Below are positions 8,781 through 16,696 of a stretch of DNA of 64,000 nucleotides, in pieces. This DNA comes from JAZRWQ01 sp045541395 (GTDB lineage: Bacteria; Bacillota; Clostridia; Oscillospirales; UMGS1783), in assembly GCA_045541395.1 (NCBI GenBank), contig JAZQIZ010000001.1, positions 186,001 to 250,000 of the forward strand, given 5' to 3'. Below the pieces are notes generated by a model that had not been told where the DNA came from, did not search any database, and saw only the letters and a list, made by a program, of their open reading frames with translations. Each line of letters starts with the position of its first letter. Positions within the stretch are counted from its first letter, which is position 1. The position numbers were made by a program, and so were the translations under genes.

Positions 8781-10238
8781 CTATTTAATTTTTTCAAGTT
8801 CTTTTATTGCATTATATTCCTGCAAATTAGAATAAATAAGGCTGTAATCATCAACAAATTCCGTCGCATATTCCAAATATAATTCTATTTCTTCTTTAAT
8901 CAATTTATCATTTGAATCTTTTAACTTAATAATATGTTTTGTAGCTCCGTCATCAAGACTTGTTAGCATTGCTATATCAAGTTCTTTTAAATTCCCATTA
9001 ATATAGTTCTCTATATTATATTTTGCTATCATACTGTCCATATTTATGTGAGTGAGAATAGTAAACATTATTAAAAATATGCTAATGCCGGTCTTAAAAA
9101 GTTTAAAACTAATTGAAAATTGTTTTATTATAACTGCGATAAACAAAAGTAATAGTAAGGACATTATCCATAATGTAGTGACCCTCAATCTTGTTAACCC
9201 GTATTCAGATATATAAAGAAACATTTTACTTGCGGCTATTGAAATTAGAATTATGGTAACTATGGAGAGTATAATAGATATTACATTACCTGCACAGTAT
9301 TTTTTATTGTTACGTTTACCGAAAATGCTAATGCCGGTAATAAGTATAAAGTTAATAACGCTTACTGCACAAAGTTCATAAAATCCGCTTCTGGCATATT
9401 CGCTGTAAGTAAAATCATTTGGCAGGATTCCGTTGAATCCTGAAAGAAAATATGCCGATTGCGATATAAAAAATAAAATGTATATCAGTAAAATAGGGAA
9501 TACAAAGAATATTGAGGTGACCTGAGGTATAATTCTTATTTTATTACAAATTGATAAACAAGCATCTTCTTTTAGGATCTCGGCACAGCTGTTTGTTTTG
9601 GCAGAGATAATTGAACTGTAAATTGCACAGCTTAATGGAACTGCAAAAATCAAATGAATTATAAGACTTAACAGTTTATCAAAAAAGTCCGTAAAAATGC
9701 TGTTAAACATATTTTCAAATGCAATATCGCTAAGAAGTAATATTGCAATTATTATTGTAACAGGAACGGATATTGCAATGCCTAACAAAGCTTTACCTAG
9801 TTGCCCTGATTTCTTTTTGCCTGAAAAAATGTGCTTAAATATAGTAGTGAAATTCATAAAAGGAATAACAAATATAGCTTTAACAACCTCAAAAAAGTAA
9901 GTTGTATCTTTTCCTGTTGATTTTATATAGGAAAAATATATGGTATAGGGGATCATTACAAACAAAAGTAAAACCGTTAAAGTATTTAATGCCTCATTGT
10001 CATATAACAATAATGATAGGGAGAGGAAAATATTGATAGCATATAACGTTATTCCGTGTATATCAAATTTTATCTTGCTAACTAATTGGATCACAATAGT
10101 AAATATAATCAATAAAGAAAATACAGTTGCACCAATAAATCCTGATGTGTCAAACATTGCAAACTTTACTATAAGATAAGAAATTATAATAGTTGCAATT
10201 GCAAGTAATCTGTCCTTCAATGAGATATTTTTACACAT
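8781..10238 (-). CDS. DUF4173/DUF4153-like polytopic membrane protein
   Basis: A 485-residue protein with about twelve hydrophobic segments and a polar C-terminal tail from about residue 410. The central sequence FTYSEYARSGFYELCAVSVINFIL is characteristic of the DUF4173 family (given here in part only as a landmark around residues 277-300). Function is unknown; family members often sit beside small HTH regulators, but none is present here. The start is supported by a GGAGG-type ribosome site just upstream (revcomp of tttcctcc, 10243-10250). Its promoter is flanked by two similar inverted repeats, so it is probably repressed by a dimeric regulator encoded elsewhere. Confidence 0.7.
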   Translation of the reverse strand: MCKNISLKDRLLAIATIIISYLIVKFAMFDTSGFIGATVFSLLIIFTIVIQLVSKIKFDIHGITLYAINIFLSLSLLLYDNEALNTLTVLLLFVMIPYTIYFSYIKSTGKDTTYFFEVVKAIFVIPFMNFTTIFKHIFSGKKKSGQLGKALLGIAISVPVTIIIAILLLSDIAFENMFNSIFTDFFDKLLSLIIHLIFAVPLSCAIYSSIISAKTNSCAEILKEDACLSICNKIRIIPQVTSIFFVFPILLIYILFFISQSAYFLSGFNGILPNDFTYSEYARSGFYELCAVSVINFILITGISIFGKRNNKKYCAGNVISIILSIVTIILISIAASKMFLYISEYGLTRLRVTTLWIMSLLLLLFIAVIIKQFSISFKLFKTGISIFLIMFTILTHINMDSMIAKYNIENYINGNLKELDIAMLTSLDDGATKHIIKLKDSNDKLIKEEIELYLEYATEFVDDYSLIYSNLQEYNAIKELEKIK

Positions 10239-10261
10239 ATTTTTTCCTCCTAAGAAAAAAA

Positions 10262-10280
10262 ATTATCGATTTACGATAAT
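10262..10280. promoter_or_regulatory. Inverted repeat, probable operator (proximal copy)
   Basis: A perfect 7-bp inverted repeat with a 5-base spacer (ATTATCG ATTTA CGATAAT). It starts directly downstream of the -10 box of the DUF4173 gene promoter, over the expected transcription start. Confidence 0.65.
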
Positions 10281-10309
10281 AATATATATCATAACAATCA
10301 ATTTGTCAA
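10281..10309 (-). promoter_or_regulatory. SigA promoter of the DUF4173-DUF1294 operon
   Basis: On the minus strand, a consensus -35 TTGACA (10304-10309), a 17-base spacer and -10 TATATT (10281-10286). It lies exactly between two matching inverted repeats. Confidence 0.8.
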
Positions 10310-10315
10310 TAAAAA

Positions 10316-10334
10316 TTTATTGTTTTACAATAAA
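10316..10334. promoter_or_regulatory. Inverted repeat, probable operator (distal copy)
   Basis: A perfect 7-bp inverted repeat with a 5-base spacer (TTTATTG TTTTA CAATAAA), of the same geometry and similar spacer as the copy at 10262-10280. The centres are 54 bp apart, about five helical turns. It lies seven bases upstream of the -35 box. Confidence 0.6.
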
Positions 10335-10344
10335 AAAATAAATA

Positions 10345-10373
10345 TTGCAAAACTACTGAAAATATGGCATACT
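10345..10373 (+). promoter_or_regulatory. Promoter of mnmA-tcdA
   Basis: -35 TTGCAA (10345-10350), a 17-base spacer and -10 CATACT (10368-10373) with a TGn extension (10365-10367). Confidence 0.55.
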
Positions 10374-10399
10374 TTTATTGAAGAAGGTGATTGATTTTT

Positions 10400-11464
10400 A
10401 TGAGCGCTAAAAAAGCTCTAATTGCAATGAGCGGCGGAGTAGATAGTTCCGTATGCGCATTGCTTATGAAAAATAAAGGCTTTGATTGTATTGGAATTAC
10501 GTTAAGGCTTTGTAATAAAAATATTTTAAACAGCAGTTGTTGTACCGATGAGGATATTAATGATGCAAAAACCGTTGCTGAAAATTTGAATATGGAGCAT
10601 ATGGTTATAAATTATGAATCCAATTTTAAGGAAGACGTTCTAGACAGATTTGTTTCTGCTTATGAAACCGGTGCAACTCCTAATCCTTGTATTGATTGCA
10701 ACAGATTTATAAAGTTTAAGGGAATGTATGAATGTGCTCTTGAAATGGATGCGGATTTTATTGTTACAGGTCACTACGCCAGAGTTGAATATAATGATAA
10801 AACCGGTAGATATCTTTTAAAAAAAGGTGTTGATGAGTCCAAAGATCAAAGTTACGTCTTATATTCTTTGTCACAAGAACAGCTATCTAAAACTATATTC
10901 CCGCTAGGTCATATGCCTAAATCGGAAGTGCGACAAATTGCTTTATATAACGGTTTTTTGGTTGCAAACAAAAAGGACAGTCAGGATCTATGCTTTGTTC
11001 CGGACGGGAACTATACAGATTTTATAAAACAGTATACCGGAAAAGAATATCCTTGCGGTGATTTTGTTGATACCGAAGGAAATTTTTTAGGCAAGCATAA
11101 GGGAATTATTGGATATACTATTGGCCAAAGAAAAGGCTTAGGACTTTCTTTGCCCAGACCAATGTTTGTTTGCAATAAGGATATTGATAGCAATAAGGTT
11201 GTATTAACTGAAGGTAAAGAGCTTTATAATGATACGTTATTTGCACACGATCTAAACCTGATTTCCGTATCTGGAATAGAAAAGCCAATGAAAGTCAAGG
11301 CCAAGGTACGATATAATCAAAAAGAACAGCCTGCTACCGTAGAACAGATAAGTGATTATGAAATTAAAGTTAAGTTTGATGAGCCTCAAAGAGCTATAAC
11401 TTCAGGGCAGGCTGTTGTGCTTTATGATGGTGATATTGTAGTAGGCGGAGCTACAATAAAGTAG
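10400..11464 (+). CDS. mnmA: tRNA 2-thiouridine synthase MnmA
   Basis: MnmA activates U34 of tRNA-Lys/Glu/Gln with ATP and inserts sulfur delivered as persulfide. The PP-loop SGGVDSS is at residues 11-17. The catalytic cysteine pair is visible as Cys in TPNPCIDCNR and Cys in QDLCFV. A C-terminal beta-barrel ends the protein. ATG at 10400 is the start because AGAAGGTGA lies nine bases upstream; the in-frame TTG at 10391 would abut this ribosome site. The protein is 354 residues, normal for MnmA. tcdA follows eight bases later, pairing two tRNA-modification genes. The sulfur-donor cysteine desulfurase is not in the window. Confidence 0.95.
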   Translation: MSAKKALIAMSGGVDSSVCALLMKNKGFDCIGITLRLCNKNILNSSCCTDEDINDAKTVAENLNMEHMVINYESNFKEDVLDRFVSAYETGATPNPCIDCNRFIKFKGMYECALEMDADFIVTGHYARVEYNDKTGRYLLKKGVDESKDQSYVLYSLSQEQLSKTIFPLGHMPKSEVRQIALYNGFLVANKKDSQDLCFVPDGNYTDFIKQYTGKEYPCGDFVDTEGNFLGKHKGIIGYTIGQRKGLGLSLPRPMFVCNKDIDSNKVVLTEGKELYNDTLFAHDLNLISVSGIEKPMKVKAKVRYNQKEQPATVEQISDYEIKVKFDEPQRAITSGQAVVLYDGDIVVGGATIK

Positions 11465-11472
11465 GTGTTACA

Positions 11473-12165
11473 ATGGAACAGTTTATTCGTACCGAAATGT
11501 TATTCGGTAAAGAATCAATGGAAAAAATAAATAACAGTAAAGTTGCGGTATTTGGTGTTGGTGGTGTTGGCGGTCATTTGGTTGAAGCGCTAACAAGATG
11601 CGGTGTGGGACACATTGATATATTTGACAATGATACTATTAGTGAATCTAATATCAACCGTCAGATTTTTGCTCTTCACAGCACAGTAGGAATGAATAAG
11701 GTTGATGCTGCAAAACAAAGACTGATAGATATAAATCCTGAGCTTAAGATCAATGCATATAATTTATTTTTTATGCCTGAGAATTCATATACCGTTGATT
11801 TTAGTAAGTACGATTACGTAGTAGATGCTATTGATACGGTTACAGCCAAAATTGAACTTATAATCAAGGCAAAAGAAAGTAATGTGCCCATAATATCATC
11901 GATGGGAACAGGTAATAAACTTGATCCAACCAGATTAAAAATTGCAGATATATCAAAAACAAGTGTTTGTCCTTTAGCAAGAGTAATGCGTTATGAGCTT
12001 AAGAAGAGAAACATCACAAAGGTTAAGGTATTGTTTTCCGATGAAGTTCCAACAAAGCCTGTTTTATGCAAAAATGCAAGGGTGCCTGCCAGCACATCCT
12101 TCGTGCCTTCAGCAGCAGGGCTCATCATTGCTTCGGAAGTAATTAAAGATATATTAGAAAAGTGA
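11473..12165 (+). CDS. tcdA: tRNA threonylcarbamoyladenosine dehydratase (TcdA/CsdL family)
   Basis: An E1-like/ThiF-fold protein of 230 residues. It has the nucleotide-binding GVGGVGGHLVEALTRCG (about residues 28-44), then DNDTISESNINRQ, and SSMGTGNKLDPTRL further on. TcdA uses ATP to cyclise t6A37 into the hydantoin form. It is shorter than the E. coli enzyme but matches the clostridial form. It is cotranscribed with mnmA and followed by a terminator. TsaC, which makes the t6A precursor, is encoded at 48.2 kb. Confidence 0.93.
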   Translation: MEQFIRTEMLFGKESMEKINNSKVAVFGVGGVGGHLVEALTRCGVGHIDIFDNDTISESNINRQIFALHSTVGMNKVDAAKQRLIDINPELKINAYNLFFMPENSYTVDFSKYDYVVDAIDTVTAKIELIIKAKESNVPIISSMGTGNKLDPTRLKIADISKTSVCPLARVMRYELKKRNITKVKVLFSDEVPTKPVLCKNARVPASTSFVPSAAGLIIASEVIKDILEK

Positions 12166-12192
12166 TTTGCATATGCTTATCACTTTTTTGTT
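12158..12192 (+). terminator. Intrinsic terminator after tcdA
   Basis: A 9-bp stem (12158-12166 with 12179-12187) overlaps the tcdA stop codon and runs into a long T-run. Confidence 0.75.
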
Positions 12193-12199
12193 TTTTTAG

Positions 12200-12228
12200 T
12201 TGAGTTTTTTATAAAAAAATGTTATTAT
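12200..12228 (+). promoter_or_regulatory. Promoter of the miaB-ricA-mutSL-miaA operon
   Basis: -35 TTGAGT (12200-12205), a 17-base spacer and -10 TATTAT (12223-12228), just after the tcdA terminator. Confidence 0.65.
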
Positions 12229-12257
12229 ATATTATTATAAAAATATAAGGAATTAGT

Positions 12258-13679
12258 ATGGAAAGAAATAATATTGTTTCAGAACAGGAAATGAACGAGC
12301 AGCAACAGTATGCTCAAAAAGTATATGAAATAGTTGCTCAGTTAAAAGGTGAAAAACAAAGAAGCTTAATGGCTTGTGTTATTACATACGGTTGTCAGCA
12401 AAACGAAGAAGATTCCGAAAAAATAGCAGGTCTTTTATTTGAGATGGGTTATGAATTAACTGAAATTCGTGATCAAGCTGATGTAATAATTATTAATACC
12501 TGTGCCGTTAGAGATCATGCTGAAAAAAGAGCCCTTGGTAATTTGGGTATTGTAAAACATTTAAAAGAATTAAATAGGGAACTAATAATTGGTTTTTGCG
12601 GCTGTATGGCTCAGGAGGAGCATATTGTAAACGATTTAAAAACTAAACACAGCTCTGTTAATATGGTATTTGGCCCTCATGCTATATACAGATTACCCGA
12701 AATGCTTTATTCTGTTTTAACCGGTACTAAACGAGTATATTTTACCGACGGTTCCAATGCAAGAATATTTGAAGGTGTTCCTCAAAAAAGAAAGAATAAG
12801 TATTCCGGCTTTGTTACAATAATGACAGGCTGTAATAATTTTTGCTCATACTGCATCGTTCCCTACGTTCGAGGCAGAGAGCGTAGCAGGGACTGGCAGA
12901 ACATTATAAATGAAGTAAAGCAGATAGTTAATGAAGGCTATAAGGATATTACTTTGCTTGGTCAAAACGTTAACTCTTACGGAAAAGATCTTAAGGAAGG
13001 CATTTCATTTGCCGAGCTCTTAAGAAGGATCAATGATATTGAAGGGGATTTCAGAGTACGGTTTATGACGTCTCATCCTAAAGATATTACAAAAGAGCTT
13101 ATAGACGTTATAGCAGATTGTAAAAAAATTTGTGATCATCTTCATTTGCCCGTACAGTCAGGTAATGATGAGATACTTAGCAGAATGAACAGGAAATATT
13201 CTTCATCTGAGTATCTTGATATTATTAATTATGCAAAGGAAAGAATCCCTGAGATAACACTTACAAGCGATATAATAGTTGGCTTCCCCGGCGAGACCGA
13301 GGAAATGTTTGAGGATACTGTTAAACTTATAGAAAATGTTAGGTACGATATGTTATTTTCATTTATTTTCTCAAGAAGAAAAGGTACTCCCGCTTATTCG
13401 TTAGAAAATCAAATACCTTATGCTCTGAAGCTGAAGCGTTATAATAAACTCAGAAGCGTTCAGGAGAGTATTTCTTCAGATATTAATGATAAATATCTAA
13501 ATAAGACCGTCAGGGTTCTTTGTCTTGAAAAGAATACTAAAGATCCATCCTTGTTATCCTGCAGAACAGACGGGAATAAACTTGTATTTATAAAAGCGGA
13601 TGAATCTCAGATAGGAAAATTTAAATACGTTAAAATAACCGAGGTCAAAACCTGGTATATGTATGGAGAGGAAAATTAA
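12258..13679 (+). CDS. miaB: tRNA-2-methylthio-N6-dimethylallyladenosine synthase MiaB
   Basis: The 473-residue enzyme methylthiolates i6A37 in tRNA using two [4Fe-4S] clusters. The N-terminal methylthiotransferase domain shows its three cysteines (YGCQQNEEDSE, NTCAVRDHAEKRALG, GFCGCMAQEE). The radical SAM triad is CNNFCSYC, followed by PYVRGRERSR. A TRAM domain ends the protein. A 40-residue N-terminal extension before the first cysteine is usual in Firmicutes. Its i6A substrate is made by MiaA, encoded five genes downstream. The order miaB then a YlbF/YmcA-family gene matches Bacillus ymcB-ymcA. Confidence 0.97.
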   Translation: MERNNIVSEQEMNEQQQYAQKVYEIVAQLKGEKQRSLMACVITYGCQQNEEDSEKIAGLLFEMGYELTEIRDQADVIIINTCAVRDHAEKRALGNLGIVKHLKELNRELIIGFCGCMAQEEHIVNDLKTKHSSVNMVFGPHAIYRLPEMLYSVLTGTKRVYFTDGSNARIFEGVPQKRKNKYSGFVTIMTGCNNFCSYCIVPYVRGRERSRDWQNIINEVKQIVNEGYKDITLLGQNVNSYGKDLKEGISFAELLRRINDIEGDFRVRFMTSHPKDITKELIDVIADCKKICDHLHLPVQSGNDEILSRMNRKYSSSEYLDIINYAKERIPEITLTSDIIVGFPGETEEMFEDTVKLIENVRYDMLFSFIFSRRKGTPAYSLENQIPYALKLKRYNKLRSVQESISSDINDKYLNKTVRVLCLEKNTKDPSLLSCRTDGNKLVFIKADESQIGKFKYVKITEVKTWYMYGEEN

Positions 13680-13680
13680 A

Positions 13681-14070
13681 ATGGATAAGATTAAAGAATA
13701 TATTAAAATAATAGGTGAAGTCGTTAAAGAGTCAAGGGAATATAAAGAACTTGCAAGAGTGCAGGAAATCTATGATAATGATGAAGATTTACAGGTTATG
13801 CTTGTTAAATTCAATAGATTCCGTGATTCTTTGCTTGCAGCAAGAGATAGGGAAGTAATCAATAAAGACGAAGTTCTGAAGTTGCAGAAGGATATGCAAG
13901 CTCTTTACACCGAAATAATGCAGAATAAGACTATGGAAGAATACACAAAAGTAAGAAATGATTTTGATGATTATACAGAAAAGATCCATACCTTACTTAC
14001 TACCGAACTTTATGGTGAGCAGTCGACCGGTTGCTCCGGAAGCTGTTCTTCATGTGCAGGTTGCCACTAA
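13681..14070 (+). CDS. YlbF/YmcA (Ric) family protein with C-terminal cysteine cluster
   Basis: A 129-residue, mostly helical protein of the YlbF/YmcA family. In Bacillus, RicA (YmcA), RicF (YlbF) and RicT form a [4Fe-4S]-carrying complex that promotes RNase Y processing, sporulation and competence. The last 13 residues hold four cysteines (CSGSCSSCAGCH), fitting metal-cluster ligands. ATG at 13681 is preferred over the in-frame ATG at 13663 because GGAGAGG (13665-13671) lies just upstream of it and inside the longer frame. It begins one base after miaB stops and sits before mutS, as ymcA does near cotE-mutSL in Bacillus. RicT is not in the window. Confidence 0.85.
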   Translation: MDKIKEYIKIIGEVVKESREYKELARVQEIYDNDEDLQVMLVKFNRFRDSLLAARDREVINKDEVLKLQKDMQALYTEIMQNKTMEEYTKVRNDFDDYTEKIHTLLTTELYGEQSTGCSGSCSSCAGCH

Positions 14071-14098
14071 AACTATTTAAAAGGAATCGGTGAATAAT

Positions 14099-16687
14099 AT
14101 GGCTCTCAGCCCTATGATGATCCAATATAAAGAAATAAAAGAGAATAATAAAGATTGTATTATCTTTTACCGTTTGGGTGACTTCTACGAAATGTTCTTT
14201 GATGACGCTATTGTTGCTTCCAAAGAGCTTGAACTCACACTTACCGGCAGAGATTGCGGCCTTGAAAACAGGGCACCTATGTGCGGCGTGCCTTTTCATA
14301 GTTGTGATGCTTACATTAACAGGCTTATTGCAAAGGGGTATAAGGTAGCTATTTGTGAGCAAACCGAAGATCCCTCAAAGGCAAAAGGTCTTGTTAAGAG
14401 AGATATAGTTCGTGTAATAACGCCCGGTACTGTTACCGATACAAATTATCTTGATGAGAGCCGTAATAATTATATTGCGTCTATTTTCAGAAATAACTCG
14501 AAGGGTGCCGCCGTTTTTGCAGATGTTACAACAGGTGATATTAACTGTGTTGAGTTAACAGATACTAACGATATAACTGTACTTAATGTTTTAGGAAGAT
14601 ACTCTCCTGCAGAAATATTATGCAGCGAAAAGCCTGACGGTAAATTTGCTTCCTTTGTAAAAGAAAAACTACAGTGTCTCCTTACTGTAAAATCAAAATC
14701 ATATTTTGACACTAAGGAAAGTATAGATGCAATTTGTTCTCATTTTTCAATTGAAGATATATCGTTATTGGGTCTTATTGACAGCCAGGCCCAGGTTAAT
14801 GCTTTAGGCGCTTTGCTTACGTATTTGCACGAAACACAGTTTTCACAGCTAGAGCATTTGAAAAAGATCAATATTGTTTCTTCGTGTAATTTTCTTGAGC
14901 TGGATCTTACTGCCAGAAGAAACTTGGAGCTTTGTGAAACAATGCGCGAAAAGAAAAAGCAGGGTTCATTGCTGGGTGTTCTTGATAAAACAAAAACTGC
15001 AATGGGTGGACGAACTCTTCGCGGTTGGCTCGAACAGCCTCTGGTAGATGTTAAGGCAATTAATGAACGTCTTGATGCCGTAGAACAACTTAAAAATAAT
15101 TACTCTGTAAGAACCGCACTTATGGAACAGCTTGATATGGTATATGACATAGAACGCCTTATGACAAGACTTATTTATAATTCTGCGGGCGGTAAGGATC
15201 TTCTTGCTTTAATGAAAACCTTAAGTGCAATAGAGCCGATCAAAGAACTATTAAATGAGTTTAATTGTATTAAAATCAATTCACTTTCATCTCAGCTTGA
15301 TCCTTTAAACGAAATTACAGATCTTATTGAAAGAGCAATAGATCCTGATTGTCCGTTTACCATTAGAGAAGGAAATCTTATAAAAAAAGGCTTTAATGCC
15401 GATATTGATGAACTTAGAACAATGCTCAATGACAGCCGTTCCATAATGGCACAAATAGAGCATTCCGAGAGAGAAAAAACAGGTATTCGTACTTTAAAGA
15501 TCGGTTACAATAAGGTATTTGGTTATTATATAGAGGTTTCTAAATCTTTTACCGATCAGGTACCTGAAAACTATATCAGAAAGCAAACTCTTGTTAACGG
15601 AGAAAGATATATAACTCCGGAACTTAAAGAGATTGAAAATAAGATTTTAGGCGCTTCTGAACGTATTACAAGGCTTGAATATGAAATATTTACTGCCGTT
15701 AGAGAAACAATTTCTTCCGAAATAGACGTTATTCAGAAAAACGCCGGCGCCCTTGCTCAAATTGACGTTCTTTGCTCTTTGGCAACTGTTGCTCAAAAAA
15801 ATTCTTATTCCAGACCGCTGGTTGATTGTGGTAATGAAATCAATATTGTTGGAGGCAGACACCCTGTTGTTGAAAAAATGATCAGTGACGGTATGTTTAT
15901 ATCAAACGATACCAAGCTAAATGATAATTCGGACAGGCTTTTAATTGTCACCGGTCCCAATATGGCAGGTAAAAGTACATATATGCGTCAGGTTGCAATT
16001 ATAACGTTACTGGCGCAGATTGGCTCATTTGTTCCTGCTGATTCTGCGCATATTGGTGTAGTTGATAAAATTTTCACACGTATTGGTGCTTCGGATGACC
16101 TTACTACGGGGCAGTCCACATTTATGCTGGAAATGAATGAAGTTGCAACAATACTCAAAAATGCTACAGATAAATCACTCATCATTTATGATGAAATAGG
16201 CCGTGGTACAAGCACTTTTGACGGTATGTCTATTGCACGTGCAGTATTGGAATATACGGCAAATAATATATGCGCTAAAACTTTATTTGCTACCCATTAT
16301 CACGAGCTTTCCGCTCTTGAAAATACTATTGATGGTGTTAAGAATTATCAGATAGCCGTAAAAAAACGTGGTGATGATATCATTTTCCTCAGAAAAATCG
16401 TCCGCGGTCAGGCTGACGACAGTTACGGAATTGAAGTAGCAAAACTTGCAGGCATACCCGATGAAGTAATCAATAGCGCTAAGGCAATTTTAAAAACTCT
16501 TGAAAATTCTCCTAAGCAAAACATTAATTATGAGAATAGGTTTGAGCGTGAATATGAGCAGCTTACACTTGCAAGTAACGTACCAAATGAGATATATGAA
16601 AAAATTAAAAATATTGACGTGGACGTTTTATCGCCCATTGAGGCCTTGAATATCCTTTATGAATTAGTTAAACAGGCCAAATCATAG
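14099..16687 (+). CDS. mutS: DNA mismatch repair protein MutS
   Basis: The mismatch-recognition motif is in RLGDFYEMF (Phe-x-Glu) near residue 30. The ATPase domain has Walker A GPNMAGKST and Walker B DEIGRGTSTFDG, then the conserved ATHYHEL. The length, 862 residues from ATG 14099, is typical for MutS1. The in-frame GTG at 14090 is an alternative start only four bases after AAGGA. ATG is preferred because MALSPMMIQYKEIK matches the usual MutS N-terminus and GGTGA precedes it. mutL follows nine bases later, giving the classical mutSL pair. Confidence 0.97.
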   Translation: MALSPMMIQYKEIKENNKDCIIFYRLGDFYEMFFDDAIVASKELELTLTGRDCGLENRAPMCGVPFHSCDAYINRLIAKGYKVAICEQTEDPSKAKGLVKRDIVRVITPGTVTDTNYLDESRNNYIASIFRNNSKGAAVFADVTTGDINCVELTDTNDITVLNVLGRYSPAEILCSEKPDGKFASFVKEKLQCLLTVKSKSYFDTKESIDAICSHFSIEDISLLGLIDSQAQVNALGALLTYLHETQFSQLEHLKKINIVSSCNFLELDLTARRNLELCETMREKKKQGSLLGVLDKTKTAMGGRTLRGWLEQPLVDVKAINERLDAVEQLKNNYSVRTALMEQLDMVYDIERLMTRLIYNSAGGKDLLALMKTLSAIEPIKELLNEFNCIKINSLSSQLDPLNEITDLIERAIDPDCPFTIREGNLIKKGFNADIDELRTMLNDSRSIMAQIEHSEREKTGIRTLKIGYNKVFGYYIEVSKSFTDQVPENYIRKQTLVNGERYITPELKEIENKILGASERITRLEYEIFTAVRETISSEIDVIQKNAGALAQIDVLCSLATVAQKNSYSRPLVDCGNEINIVGGRHPVVEKMISDGMFISNDTKLNDNSDRLLIVTGPNMAGKSTYMRQVAIITLLAQIGSFVPADSAHIGVVDKIFTRIGASDDLTTGQSTFMLEMNEVATILKNATDKSLIIYDEIGRGTSTFDGMSIARAVLEYTANNICAKTLFATHYHELSALENTIDGVKNYQIAVKKRGDDIIFLRKIVRGQADDSYGIEVAKLAGIPDEVINSAKAILKTLENSPKQNINYENRFEREYEQLTLASNVPNEIYEKIKNIDVDVLSPIEALNILYELVKQAKS

Positions 16688-16696
16688 GAGAAATGA

